Assembly (NCBI GenBank): GCA_945878725.1
Contig: CAMCTY010000002.1
Location: forward strand, 124,001-188,000
DNA from: Bifidobacterium breve
GTDB lineage: Bacteria; Actinomycetota; Acidimicrobiia; Acidimicrobiales; Acidimicrobilacustridaceae
Direction of reading: 5' to 3'
DNA length: 64,000 bases
The position numbers and the translations under genes were made by a program. Below the pieces are notes generated by a model. It saw nothing but the letters and a program-made list of their open reading frames with translations. It was not told where the DNA came from and ran no database searches. Shown in pieces: positions 19,291-29,162 of the stretch. How positions within the stretch are numbered: position 1 is the first letter of the stretch; every line of letters begins with the position of its first letter.

Positions 19291-19983
19291 TCAGTCGATG
19301 CCCAGTTGTGAAAGCACGTCACCCACGGGCGCGACCATGCCCGTATAGAACGCGCCGAACTCTCCGTAGAGCGCCGATGCCTTGTCGAAACGCATGGTGT
19401 AGACGACTTCCTTGAGATCGTCGGGTGCTGTTGCGAACAGCGTGACGCCCCATTCATAATCGTCGAGACCAGTCGAACCGGTGACTACCTGGATCACACG
19501 ACCGGCGAATGTGCGTCCGGATGCACCGTGTTCGTACATCATCTCTTTGCGATCGTCGTAGGGAACCGTGAACCAGTTGTGCACATCGCCGCGCTGCTTC
19601 GACATTGGGTAGAAGCACCATGCCGGCTTATCGGCCGGCGGGAGTTCCGGGGTGAGACGCGCCGAGCGCATTGGTTCCGGAACGCCTTGGGCATATTCCG
19701 AAAGTTCGGTGAGTGACACGTAGGAATCCACAACATCGAGTCCGGCGTTCTGAACCGCGGCCTGGAACCGACGAAGGCTCCACAAGTCGGAGCCCACGAG
19801 CATGAACGCCAGATCGGCCTTGTGGCCAAGGATGGCGACAGAGACAACCTGATCGCCGTCGGCCTGCGCCTTCTCCACAGCTTCGGTAATTGCTTCAGCA
19901 TCCGCCAGAGGAGTCACCTTGCAAAACAGGTGGACAACGCCAAGGCCGACTTTGGGGGACACGGGTTCAGTCACAGCCGACAT
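19291..19983 (-). CDS. chdC: Coproheme decarboxylase (chlorite dismutase family, HemQ)
   Basis: 230 aa. The proximal heme ligand is His152 (MYEHGASGR). The catalytic tyrosine expected 27 residues earlier is Tyr125 in CFYPMSK, the same spacing as in Staphylococcus and Listeria ChdC. Other family blocks are NWFTVPYDDR, DDYEWGV and YGEFGAFYTG. It carries out the last step of the coproporphyrin heme route, two H2O2-driven decarboxylations of coproheme to heme b. No other heme gene lies in this window. It is flanked at 17 and 4 nt by the molybdenum oxidoreductase and larE, an unusual location for this gene. Confidence 0.92.
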   Translation of the reverse strand: MSAVTEPVSPKVGLGVVHLFCKVTPLADAEAITEAVEKAQADGDQVVSVAILGHKADLAFMLVGSDLWSLRRFQAAVQNAGLDVVDSYVSLTELSEYAQGVPEPMRSARLTPELPPADKPAWCFYPMSKQRGDVHNWFTVPYDDRKEMMYEHGASGRTFAGRVIQVVTGSTGLDDYEWGVTLFATAPDDLKEVVYTMRFDKASALYGEFGAFYTGMVAPVGDVLSQLGID

Positions 19984-20000
19984 TCTACGAGGCGATCTGT

Positions 20001-22220
20001 TCAGTCGGCGATGGCGGGAGCAATTGTTACGACCGCGTTGTAATCCGGCACCTTCGAGGGCCCCTCGCGATGCTGCGGACCAGCGGGAATCAGCACATTT
20101 CCCTCCGGCCAGTGGACCTGAAGCGACCGGGCCGGCAAGCGGGCGAACTTCAGATGACCGGTGTACGAGCCGGTACCTGATTGCAGCGTCACTCGATCGC
20201 CTTCACTGAAGCCGGCGGCCGCAGCATCCGCAGCGTCGATGTAAATCGAGTCGCGCACGGCACCTGTCATCGGATCGACTTCACCGAGGATCATCGAATT
20301 GAACTGCTTACCCCTGCGAGTAGCGACGGTGTAGTGCCCTTCGGCCAGTTCCAGCGACGGGCGCTCATTGACGCTGAACACTCCTCGCCCAGATTGGGTC
20401 GGGAACACGCCGCCTTCACAAAGATGGCGCCCACCCCATTGCACCTGATCACCGGTCTCCGCGAGAGTTTCGATTCCCGCATAGAGGGGTACGACCCGGG
20501 CGATCTCTTGACGCAATGTCTGATTGTCCGACCATGTGAACTTGTCGTTGAGATCGGGCCTCACCCGCGCGGCGATGTCGGCGAACACCCGCCATTCGCT
20601 CCGAGCCTCGCCGAGCTGACGAGGAATCTCGGGAGAGAACACGATGCGTCGTTCAGTCGTTGTCTCGGTGCCACCGCCCTCCTGCTCGTAACGAGTGTGA
20701 ACGGGCAGCAGGATCACGTCGTCGCCGGCAACCAGCATCTGCGAGCTCACGACGATGTCCTGATGGACGCGCAACGGGATCCGCTCCATGGCTGCCTCAA
20801 CCCGCAAAGGGTCCGGCAACACATCAAGGAAATTGCCGCCCGACATCCACAAGAAGTCGAGTTCGTCGCGTTCGGCGGCTTCGGGAATTTCAGCGGCGGT
20901 GAGTCCTGCGTACGCCGGGACATCGAAACCCCACCGCTCGGCCAGAAGCGCGGCGTTGACATCGTTTGGCTCGAGGCCTCCCGGCAACGCCGACGCGTAC
21001 GCGCCCATCTCGGCGCCGCCCTGGACACCGGAGTGCCCGCGCAGTGGCATAAGGCCCGCCCCATTGCGCCCGACGTTTCCTTTGGCCAACGCAAGATTCA
21101 CAATGCCGCGCACACCCTCGCCAGCGTGCCGGTGCTGCGTGATTCCCATCGACCACAACAAGATCGCGGCATCGGCGCGCTCGTACTCGTCAACAAACGC
21201 ATCGAGTTGCTGTTCGGTGAGACCGGCGTCGGTGAGCAGCTCCACCATCGAGAGCGATTCAAGATGCGCTACGAGTTCATCCCAGTTCTCAGTATGCGCA
21301 TCGACGAATTCCTGATCGACCCCGCCTCGTTCGATGAGGCGCTTAAGCGCCGCGTCAGCGAGGGCAACATCGCCACCCGGGCGAACCGGAACATGGAGAT
21401 CGCACATCTTGGTACCGAACATCGCCGACTCGGGAGACGACGGAACCCAGTAGTGCTCAAGTCCAGGCTCAAGATAGGGATTGATCACGACGACGCGGGC
21501 GCCACGGCAACGCGCTTCGTACAGATACTTCATGAATACCGGTTGATTGTTCGCCGGGTTCGCACCCCAGATGACAATGAGGTCGGATTCGATCACGTCT
21601 GACAACGAACAGGTCGTTGCGGCAATGCCAACCGTGTTCTTGAGCGCAGTCGTTGACGGTGCATGACAGATCCGCGCGGCCGAGTCGACGTTGGCGATGC
21701 CCATTGCTCGGGCCGTCTTCCCGGCGACGTAATAGGTCTCGTTCGTGGTGCCCCGACTAGTGAGGAACATGGCGATTCGTTCGGGGTCAGTCGCGCGAAT
21801 TGAATCCGCCATCGCATCCAGCGCTTCATCCCATGAGATCTGCTGGAAACCGGCTTCGCCGCGCCGGCGACGCATCGGGTACGCGAGCCGACCAAGATCG
21901 CGCAACTCGGCACCAGTCTTCACTTTCAGTGCATCGACATCGGCGAGCAACGAATGATCGAGCGCATCGGCGCAGTTGACTTCGAGCAGGCGCAAGCGGG
22001 TGAGACACAGATGCACACCGTCGATGGTCCAGTCGTGCAGACCAGCAACACCGAGTGCACATCCGTCACAGACCCCTTTGGTCAACAGCTTCCATGCATA
22101 CGACGCGTTCTTCTTGTTGGTCCACGCGATGCGAGCCATGTCACCAAAATGATTCGGCTTCTGGAGACCGATGCCGTTCGGTCGAGGACTCACCCAGAGT
22201 TCGGGATGGAAGCGCTTCAT
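20001..22220 (-). CDS. FdhF/YdeP-type molybdopterin oxidoreductase
   Basis: 739 aa, single subunit. After an N-terminal segment with CDGC (Cys51, Cys54) and Cys72, possibly ligands of an iron-sulfur cluster, comes the molybdopterin oxidoreductase fold. Cys185 in ARICHAPSTTAL occupies the Mo-ligand site that is Cys or Sec in formate dehydrogenases. The C-terminal molydop-binding domain includes RRGKQFNSMI and GDRVTLQSG. The substrate is unknown for the YdeP branch (formate oxidation is one option). An AAGGA ribosome site precedes the ATG. fdhD ends 13 nt upstream and presumably sulfurates its cofactor. Confidence 0.9.
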   Translation of the reverse strand: MKRFHPELWVSPRPNGIGLQKPNHFGDMARIAWTNKKNASYAWKLLTKGVCDGCALGVAGLHDWTIDGVHLCLTRLRLLEVNCADALDHSLLADVDALKVKTGAELRDLGRLAYPMRRRRGEAGFQQISWDEALDAMADSIRATDPERIAMFLTSRGTTNETYYVAGKTARAMGIANVDSAARICHAPSTTALKNTVGIAATTCSLSDVIESDLIVIWGANPANNQPVFMKYLYEARCRGARVVVINPYLEPGLEHYWVPSSPESAMFGTKMCDLHVPVRPGGDVALADAALKRLIERGGVDQEFVDAHTENWDELVAHLESLSMVELLTDAGLTEQQLDAFVDEYERADAAILLWSMGITQHRHAGEGVRGIVNLALAKGNVGRNGAGLMPLRGHSGVQGGAEMGAYASALPGGLEPNDVNAALLAERWGFDVPAYAGLTAAEIPEAAERDELDFLWMSGGNFLDVLPDPLRVEAAMERIPLRVHQDIVVSSQMLVAGDDVILLPVHTRYEQEGGGTETTTERRIVFSPEIPRQLGEARSEWRVFADIAARVRPDLNDKFTWSDNQTLRQEIARVVPLYAGIETLAETGDQVQWGGRHLCEGGVFPTQSGRGVFSVNERPSLELAEGHYTVATRRGKQFNSMILGEVDPMTGAVRDSIYIDAADAAAAGFSEGDRVTLQSGTGSYTGHLKFARLPARSLQVHWPEGNVLIPAGPQHREGPSKVPDYNAVVTIAPAIAD

Positions 22221-22233
22221 CGGTCAATCCTTC

Positions 22234-23040
22234 TTATGGGCGAGGTGACGCGTAAACATTGCACGAGTTGTCGCGAACAAACCCAGCGAGGGTCAGTCCC
22301 GCCTGTTCCGCGGTCCGGATCGCGAGTGACGATGGTGCCGACACGGCGATAACTGCTTCGAATCCCGCCGCCCACGCTTTCTGCACCATCTCGAATGATG
22401 CCCGTCCACTCACGAAGAGCGCGTGGCCCGTTGCGGGAAGCAGGTCATCAAGAAACAGGCGGCCAATCACTTTGTCGACGGCATTGTGTCGACCGATGTC
22501 CTCGCGCACAACACTTATCGTGCCGGAACGATCGAACGCCGCCGCCGCGTGAACCGAACCAGTGCGGGCGAAAAGTTCCTGATGTTCGGGGACACGAGTC
22601 GTCGCATCGAGCAGCACATCGGTATCCCACGGCTCGTAGCGCGGTAACGGCGACAAGCGACTCGTGAGTTCGTCGATCTGTGTCGTTCCGCAAACACCGC
22701 AGGCTGCGGACGTCGTAGAGAGCCTCGCCACCGGCTTCGGAGCACGGCCGCCCGTATCGACACTCACGACATTGAATTCAGTGTCGACTGCCGAACCGGT
22801 GCCGCAGTATCGGCAACTTGCAACCGGGGCTCCGGCGAGCAGACCATCGGTAAAGCAAAGCCCCACCGCGAGTTCGAAATCGTGACCCGGGGTGCGCATC
22901 GTCGTAGCCACGAGCTCGCCATCGAGGCGCACTTCAAGAGGCTCCTCAACAATCACATCGTCAGGGCGGCGACCATCGTCTGCACTCACCCCTGCGGTGA
23001 CGCGCCGCGCAAGCACTGTTTCGCTTCGGCTACGGACCAT
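22234..23040 (-). CDS. fdhD: FdhD, molybdenum cofactor sulfurtransferase for formate dehydrogenase-type enzymes
   Basis: 268 aa from ATG 23040 (MVRSRSETV); a slightly longer frame exists without support. The sulfur-relay motif ACGVCG holds Cys114 and Cys117; other blocks are EEPLEVRLDG, TPGHDFELAVGL, REDIGRHNAVDK and VSGRASFEMVQKAW. FdhD takes sulfur from a cysteine desulfurase and puts it on the Mo-bis-MGD cofactor. A second CxxC (CRYC, 76-79) is also present. It is the first gene of the five-gene operon and so probably serves the oxidoreductase encoded 13 nt downstream. Confidence 0.93.
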   Translation of the reverse strand: MVRSRSETVLARRVTAGVSADDGRRPDDVIVEEPLEVRLDGELVATTMRTPGHDFELAVGLCFTDGLLAGAPVASCRYCGTGSAVDTEFNVVSVDTGGRAPKPVARLSTTSAACGVCGTTQIDELTSRLSPLPRYEPWDTDVLLDATTRVPEHQELFARTGSVHAAAAFDRSGTISVVREDIGRHNAVDKVIGRLFLDDLLPATGHALFVSGRASFEMVQKAWAAGFEAVIAVSAPSSLAIRTAEQAGLTLAGFVRDNSCNVYASPRP

Positions 23041-23095
23041 GACGCCACCGTAGTAACCACCGACCCAAATGACGAACACTGACTGGGTTCAGGGC

Positions 23096-23156
23096 AAAAC
23101 GCACAACGGGATGCCCGAAGGCATCCCGTTGTTGAGTCCCGTCAGGGCCGAAGCCC
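23096..23156 (-). terminator. groEL terminator with two UUCG hairpins
   Basis: Reading the minus strand after the groEL stop, a short GGGC-TTCG-GCCC hairpin (23145-23156) is followed by a 12-bp perfect stem (arm CAACGGGATGCC, 23104-23131) closed by TTCG and then TGCGTTTT. This is a convincing intrinsic terminator for groEL, ahead of the fdhD operon start at 23040. Confidence 0.8.
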
Positions 23157-23163
23157 CGATGGA

Positions 23164-24798
<1,635 letters not shown>

Positions 24799-24858
24799 TC
24801 AGTCAGAAATCAGCGGGCAGATTGGGGTGCCCAACTGGATGAGTTCTTCTCCGGAGAA

Positions 24859-24885
24859 TTGGCACTCTCGGGTGGAGACTGCCAA
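24859..24885. promoter_or_regulatory. CIRCE-like element upstream of groEL
   Basis: TTGGCACTC, a 9-nt spacer and GACTGCCAA reproduce the CIRCE architecture (TTAGCACTC-N9-GAGTGCTAA) with one mismatch between the arms. It lies 79-105 nt before the groEL start. CIRCE is the operator of the heat-shock repressor HrcA, so groEL here is expected to be HrcA-repressed. hrcA itself is not in the window. Confidence 0.78.
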
Positions 24886-24971
24886 CCAGCAAACCACCGT
24901 CAGCGCCGAATCGCAACCTCACCGACCGAACCAGCCGGGGATTCCCGCCCAATGGGCCGGGAATGTGGGAT

Positions 24972-25250
24972 TTACTGGCCGCCCGCCACAGCCTGCATGA
25001 TCGAGACGGTCACACCGTCAGGAACCGGGGTTTCGAGGCCCTGCATGAAGCGGACATCGTCATCGTCGACGAACAAGTTGACGTAGCGCACGAGGCTGCC
25101 GTCTTCGGTGAGGAGCTTCGCGGAGAATCCCGGATGGGCTGATTCGAGGGCTGCGAGCACCTCGGCGACGGTCGCACCCTCGACGGAAACCGACGACTGA
25201 CCGGCCGTCAGCGGGCGAAAGACGGGGGGAACTCGGACGGTGACACTCAT
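24972..25250 (-). CDS. CysO-like MoaD/ThiS sulfur carrier protein
   Basis: 92 aa ubiquitin-like beta-grasp protein. [31 protein letters not shown] and the end AVAGGQ closely follow the mycobacterial sulfur carrier CysO. CysO carries a C-terminal thiocarboxylate on Gly-Gly that feeds O-phosphoserine-dependent cysteine synthesis by CysM. Here one residue (Gln) follows the Gly-Gly, which would have to be removed first, for example by a JAMM-type (Mec-like) protease. cysM, the MoeZ-type activator and mec are not nearby. It is upstream of and co-directional with groEL. Confidence 0.85.
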   Translation of the reverse strand: MSVTVRVPPVFRPLTAGQSSVSVEGATVAEVLAALESAHPGFSAKLLTEDGSLVRYVNLFVDDDDVRFMQGLETPVPDGVTVSIMQAVAGGQ

Positions 25251-25429
25251 GACGGGATCCTCGCAACAGGGAACGAAACAGCTCGGGACAGAACAGGATC
25301 AGCCTAGCGACCCACCATCGGTCACCGACCATCCGGCGCTTACCCTCCCGACGCCCCCCGATTGCCCCCTGAGGGCCCGCCAAGGTGTTCACTTGGGGTA
25401 TCCGCCCCCGACAGAATCATCGGTCGACG

Positions 25430-26353
25430 ATGTCTCCCACCGCTTCTCCTGAGGTCCGAACCTTCGATGCCGCCGATTTCCAGATCGACGAGCTCGTCGC
25501 GACCAAGGCCGGGACCAGCGTCTCGGTCTGCATTCCCGCCCGAAACGAAGCGTCAACTGTCGGAGCGATCGTCGCCACTATCCGCGCCCAGCTCGTCGAG
25601 CAGCTTGGCTTGGTTGACGAGATCCTCGTGGTTGACGACCATTCCGGCGACGACACCGCCGCCGAGGCCGAACAAGCCGGAGCCCGAGTTGTTAAAGCGG
25701 CCGAGGTGCTCACCGAACATGGCCGGGGCCACGGCAAAGGCGAGGCGCTTTGGAAATCGCTCTACGCCTCCACGGGCGACATTGTTCTGTGGTGCGATGC
25801 CGATGTGCGCGACTTCAACCCGCGGTTCATCACGGGAATGCTCGGCGCGCTCCTTACTGATCCCGGCACCGGTTTCGTCAAGGGCTTCTATGAGCGCCCT
25901 GTCGATGGTCAGGTCCGTGGCGGTGGACGAGTAACCGAACTCGTCGCCCGACCGGTGCTCACCATGTGCTTTCCCCATCTCGGCGGAATCATCCAACCGC
26001 TCTCCGGTGAATACGGGGGACGGCGGGAGATTCTCGAGCAGGTTCCGTTTGTCGAGGGATACGGCGTCGACATTGCGCTGCTGATCGACATCGCTGAACG
26101 ATTCGGCGTCGAAACATTGGCTCAGGTTGATCTCGGCGAGCGGGTTCATCGCAACCGGCCGCTTCATGAACTGTCGCCCATGGCGGCACAGGTCCTTCAA
26201 GCGGCGCTGCGCCGAGCGAATCCTGGACTCGTTCCCGACTCGTTCATCCTGAGCCCACCTGATCTCGAGACAGTTGAGATCGCGTACCGGGAACGATGCG
26301 CTCTCGCCACGCTTCCCGAGTACCGGGCGCTTCACCCGCGTCTCGACATCTGA
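25430..26353 (+). CDS. gpgS: Glucosyl-3-phosphoglycerate synthase
   Basis: 307 aa from ATG 25430. GT-A fold with VSVCIPARNEASTVG, DEILVVDDHSGDDT, the donor/metal motif WCDADVRDF and the acceptor region LSGEYGGRREILEQVPF-VEGYGVD, which match GpgS (family GT81). It transfers glucose from UDP- or ADP-glucose to 3-phosphoglycerate, the first step to glucosylglycerate, a compatible solute, or to methylglucose lipopolysaccharide in mycobacteria. The matching phosphatase (GpgP) is not in the window. It is divergent from the CysO-like gene across 179 nt that hold no other gene. Confidence 0.92.
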   Translation: MSPTASPEVRTFDAADFQIDELVATKAGTSVSVCIPARNEASTVGAIVATIRAQLVEQLGLVDEILVVDDHSGDDTAAEAEQAGARVVKAAEVLTEHGRGHGKGEALWKSLYASTGDIVLWCDADVRDFNPRFITGMLGALLTDPGTGFVKGFYERPVDGQVRGGGRVTELVARPVLTMCFPHLGGIIQPLSGEYGGRREILEQVPFVEGYGVDIALLIDIAERFGVETLAQVDLGERVHRNRPLHELSPMAAQVLQAALRRANPGLVPDSFILSPPDLETVEIAYRERCALATLPEYRALHPRLDI

Positions 26354-26393
26354 TTCCCGTCGCTCGCGGGGTCGATACGCATACAGTCCGGAC

Positions 26394-27245
26394 GTGAACT
26401 TCGGGATCATCTTCGCCAACGTCGGTGCGTACGTCGACCCAGACGCCGCAATCATCATGGGACAGAGCGCCGAGGCCAACGGCTTCGAAAGCATCTGGAC
26501 CGTTGAGCATCCTGCGGTGCCGAAGGGCTATGTCTCCGAGTACCCCTACAGCCGTGACGGCCGCATGCCCGGTGACGAAATGGCGCCGGTACCCGATCCG
26601 CTTGCGTGGTTGACATGGGTTGGCGCACATACCAAGACGATCAAACTTGCGACCGGCGTCATGATCCTGCCGCTACGCAATCCGGTTGTGCTGGCCAAGG
26701 AATGCGCAACCATCGATCACCTCACGCGCGGTCGACTCATCCTTGGTGTCGGCGTGGGCTGGCTGCACGAAGAGTTCGATGCCATCAATGTCGGCTGGGA
26801 TGACCGCGGCGCACATACCGACGACTCCATCAGTGCATTGCGCGCGTTGTGGACACAGGAAACCTCCACGTATTCCGGAAGCCATTCATCGTTCGCCGAT
26901 ATCTACTCCTTCCCGAAACCGGCACAAGGATCGATCCCGATCGTGGTCGGCGGACATTCGAAGCCGGCCGCGCGCCGGGCCGGCCGTTTCGGCGACGGGT
27001 TCTTTCCCGCCGATCCGCGTCACCTCGTCGAGTTACTGCCGGTCATGCGCGCCGCTGCCGTCGAAGCTGGCCGCGATCCCGACTCGATCGAAATCACCAC
27101 GGGTGGACGGCCGAAACTCGATGAGTTGAAGATGCTCGCCGACATTGGCGTCACTCGTTTCGTTGTACCGCCCCTTGCAATGCACCCTGGCAAATTGCCC
27201 GAGGCCATGGAGAAGTTCGCCGAGGACATCATCGCCAAGTTCTGA
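26394..27245 (+). CDS. LLM class F420-dependent oxidoreductase
   Basis: 283 aa from GTG 26394 (start of the conserved FGIIFANVG strand); upstream codons look non-coding. A luciferase-like TIM barrel with ATGVMILPLRNPVVLAKE, LDHLTRGR-type IDHLTRGRLILGVGVGW and the C-terminal RFVVPP block. Members use reduced coenzyme F420 or FMN on varied substrates. It lies 40 nt after gpgS and could be co-transcribed, with no obvious shared pathway. It is convergent with glycerate kinase. Confidence 0.88.
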   Translation: MNFGIIFANVGAYVDPDAAIIMGQSAEANGFESIWTVEHPAVPKGYVSEYPYSRDGRMPGDEMAPVPDPLAWLTWVGAHTKTIKLATGVMILPLRNPVVLAKECATIDHLTRGRLILGVGVGWLHEEFDAINVGWDDRGAHTDDSISALRALWTQETSTYSGSHSSFADIYSFPKPAQGSIPIVVGGHSKPAARRAGRFGDGFFPADPRHLVELLPVMRAAAVEAGRDPDSIEITTGGRPKLDELKMLADIGVTRFVVPPLAMHPGKLPEAMEKFAEDIIAKF

Positions 27246-27256
27246 AACTCTGCGCT

Positions 27257-28255
27257 TCAGTTCTGTGCGGAAAGAAACGACTGCACGGCAAGTGCGGCAC
27301 ATGAGCACGGATCGGCCATTGAACGTTCGGCGCCGAACATTTCGCTGAGAGAAATGACTGTGAGACCTTCTGGCAATTCAGGAAGCGGCTCGACGACTTC
27401 GCCAACGATTGCCAAACATCGCACGCCAAGTTCATGAGCGAGTTCGGCCACGCCACCGAGAACCTTCCCGTCAAACGATTCGTCGTCGAGAAAACCTTCG
27501 CCAGTTATGACGAGATCGGCACCTTCGATCAGTTCGTCGAGTCCGAGCTCGTCAGCAACGAGTTCGAAACCCGAGACAAGTTCGGCACCGATCGATGCCA
27601 AACCGCCGGCGAGTCCACCCGCCGCACCACTTCCTTCGATGTCACCCACAACAGCACCGGTCTCCTCTTCGTAGACCTGTGCAAGTCGCTCGAGTCGGCC
27701 GCGAAGGAGTTTCACTTGCGCAGGCGTTGCACCCTTCTGTGGCGCGAACACACTGGCGGCGTCGACGAATCGAGTGCGTACATCGCAGGCCACGACTAAA
27801 TCGACTCCGCGAAACCGCTGAGTCGGATGCAACGCGCGCAGTGCTCCGATTCCGCCGTCGGTCGTTGCTGAACCACCAACACCAACCAACAAGCGTCGCG
27901 CCCCGGACTCGACCGCCAAGGAGATGAGTTCACCGGTGCCGTAGGTCGAGGCTGCGACAGGATCGTTCCCGTCCGGACCACCGACCAACATGAGACCGGA
28001 AGCGGCTGCCATCTCAATGACGGCGATCCCGCGCGAAATCCGCCACGGGGCATCGACAAGATCACCCAACGGACCGGTCACGGTGTCCGTGCGATTGGCT
28101 CCGCCAAGCACGTCGAGAAATCCTTCGCCACCATCAGCCATCGGAGCTGACACTGCGTCGTGCCCAGCATCAACAAGAGCGGCGACGATCGCTGCTGTCA
28201 GTTCGCGCGCGCTCGCTGTTCCTTTGAACTTGTCCGGAGCAACGACTACACGCAT
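27257..28255 (-). CDS. glxK: Glycerate kinase (GlxK/GarK type)
   Basis: 332 aa from ATG 28255. The start MRVVVAPDKFKGTASA, then APMADGGEGFLDVL, VGVGGSATTDGG and ITGEGFLDDESFDGKV are the family blocks. It phosphorylates D-glycerate with ATP, giving 2-phosphoglycerate (or 3-phosphoglycerate in some members). Next to gpgS, this could recycle glycerate released from glucosylglycerate, a link suggested only by proximity. It is co-directional with the LytR_C and DUF3263 genes upstream. Confidence 0.92.
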   Translation of the reverse strand: MRVVVAPDKFKGTASARELTAAIVAALVDAGHDAVSAPMADGGEGFLDVLGGANRTDTVTGPLGDLVDAPWRISRGIAVIEMAAASGLMLVGGPDGNDPVAASTYGTGELISLAVESGARRLLVGVGGSATTDGGIGALRALHPTQRFRGVDLVVACDVRTRFVDAASVFAPQKGATPAQVKLLRGRLERLAQVYEEETGAVVGDIEGSGAAGGLAGGLASIGAELVSGFELVADELGLDELIEGADLVITGEGFLDDESFDGKVLGGVAELAHELGVRCLAIVGEVVEPLPELPEGLTVISLSEMFGAERSMADPCSCAALAVQSFLSAQN

Positions 28256-28300
28256 CTCTCCAGTGAAGCAGCCTTTGGGCGGCAATCGAGCAGGAGTGAT

Positions 28301-28783
28301 TCAGACGAGATCGGGGCCCGCCATCACCAACACGGTCGCGGCCCCAAGATCGACGGGCGGCGGTACCGGCATCTCTTGTACGGCCGTGGCGCTAAGACCG
28401 AGAGCGACGGCAATCGCCTGCGCCTCTCCCTTTGAGCCGGCTAGGTAGAGAACCTGCGTGGAAGGCACAACGGTCGGAGCATCACCGATAGCGACTTGCG
28501 TGTAGCCCTTGGTCTGCAGCGTCGACCTGGTCTTGGTGGCGAGGCCCGTTGCGCCAGAAGCATTCACGACCTTCACCTGAACGTCGGCCGGGGCCTTCGC
28601 GGGAAGTGTCGGTTCGGTGACGGGAGCAAGAGTCGTGGTGACCTTCACCTGCTCGGTGTCAGATGCGACGATGCCACCCTCGGTGCCGTAACCCTTCACC
28701 AGAAGGACAAGGCCGATCAGCACTGCGATTGTCACCAGCACGATTCCCGCTGCGTTATCGCGCTTCGGGACGTCGGCCTCCAT
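28301..28783 (-). CDS. Membrane-anchored LytR_C domain protein
   Basis: 160 aa. A short basic cytoplasmic start (MEADVPKRDNAAG) precedes one transmembrane helix (about 12-30), a Thr/Pro-rich linker, and a LytR_C domain recognised by VQVKVVNASGATGLATKTRS. LytR_C domains accompany LytR-CpsA-Psr enzymes that attach polymers to peptidoglycan, so it likely sits outside the membrane near the cell wall. It starts 2 nt after the DUF3263 gene; the two are co-transcribed. Confidence 0.82.
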   Translation of the reverse strand: MEADVPKRDNAAGIVLVTIAVLIGLVLLVKGYGTEGGIVASDTEQVKVTTTLAPVTEPTLPAKAPADVQVKVVNASGATGLATKTRSTLQTKGYTQVAIGDAPTVVPSTQVLYLAGSKGEAQAIAVALGLSATAVQEMPVPPPVDLGAATVLVMAGPDLV

Positions 28784-28785
28784 GA

Positions 28786-29049
28786 TCAGGAACCCGGGGT
28801 TTCGCTCGCCCGCTGCGCAGTTTCCTGACGGACACGGCGACGGCGATCACGAAGCCGGTGCAGACGACGAACACCCAAGGGGTCGTAGCGATAGGCCTCG
28901 GGGTTCTCGAGAAGTTCACCGAGAATGACGTAGTACCGGCTCGCCGAAAGTTCGAAGCGCTCTTGGATGAGCGATTCCTTCGGGCCGGTCTCATGCCACC
29001 ACGACCGCTCGAAATCGAGGATCGCTTTGTCGCGTTCGGTGAGTTCCAT
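28786..29049 (-). CDS. DUF3263 protein
   Basis: 87 aa, helix-turn-helix-like small protein of an actinobacterial family: LDFERSWWHETGPKE, FELSASRYYVILGELL and YRYDPLGVRRLHRLRDRR are the conserved blocks. The pattern of helices and the basic C-terminus suggest DNA binding; the function is not established. The pairing DUF3263 followed by a LytR_C protein is common in actinobacteria, which supports the call. Confidence 0.87.
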   Translation of the reverse strand: MELTERDKAILDFERSWWHETGPKESLIQERFELSASRYYVILGELLENPEAYRYDPLGVRRLHRLRDRRRRVRQETAQRASETPGS

Positions 29050-29162
29050 TGGGGTTGATGTTCGCCGCCCGGCGCGCCTGATGCAAGGACCCCGAAGGAC
29101 AAGCGGCTGACAGGGGATTTCATTCGGACGATTAGGGTCGCATGCGACACCGAGGGGGAGAC

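Noticed and set aside
20181-21602. 473-codon open frame on the + strand
   Set aside because: It is antisense to the molybdenum oxidoreductase, whose domains are clear; long antisense frames are expected at this GC content and its translation has no recognisable domain.
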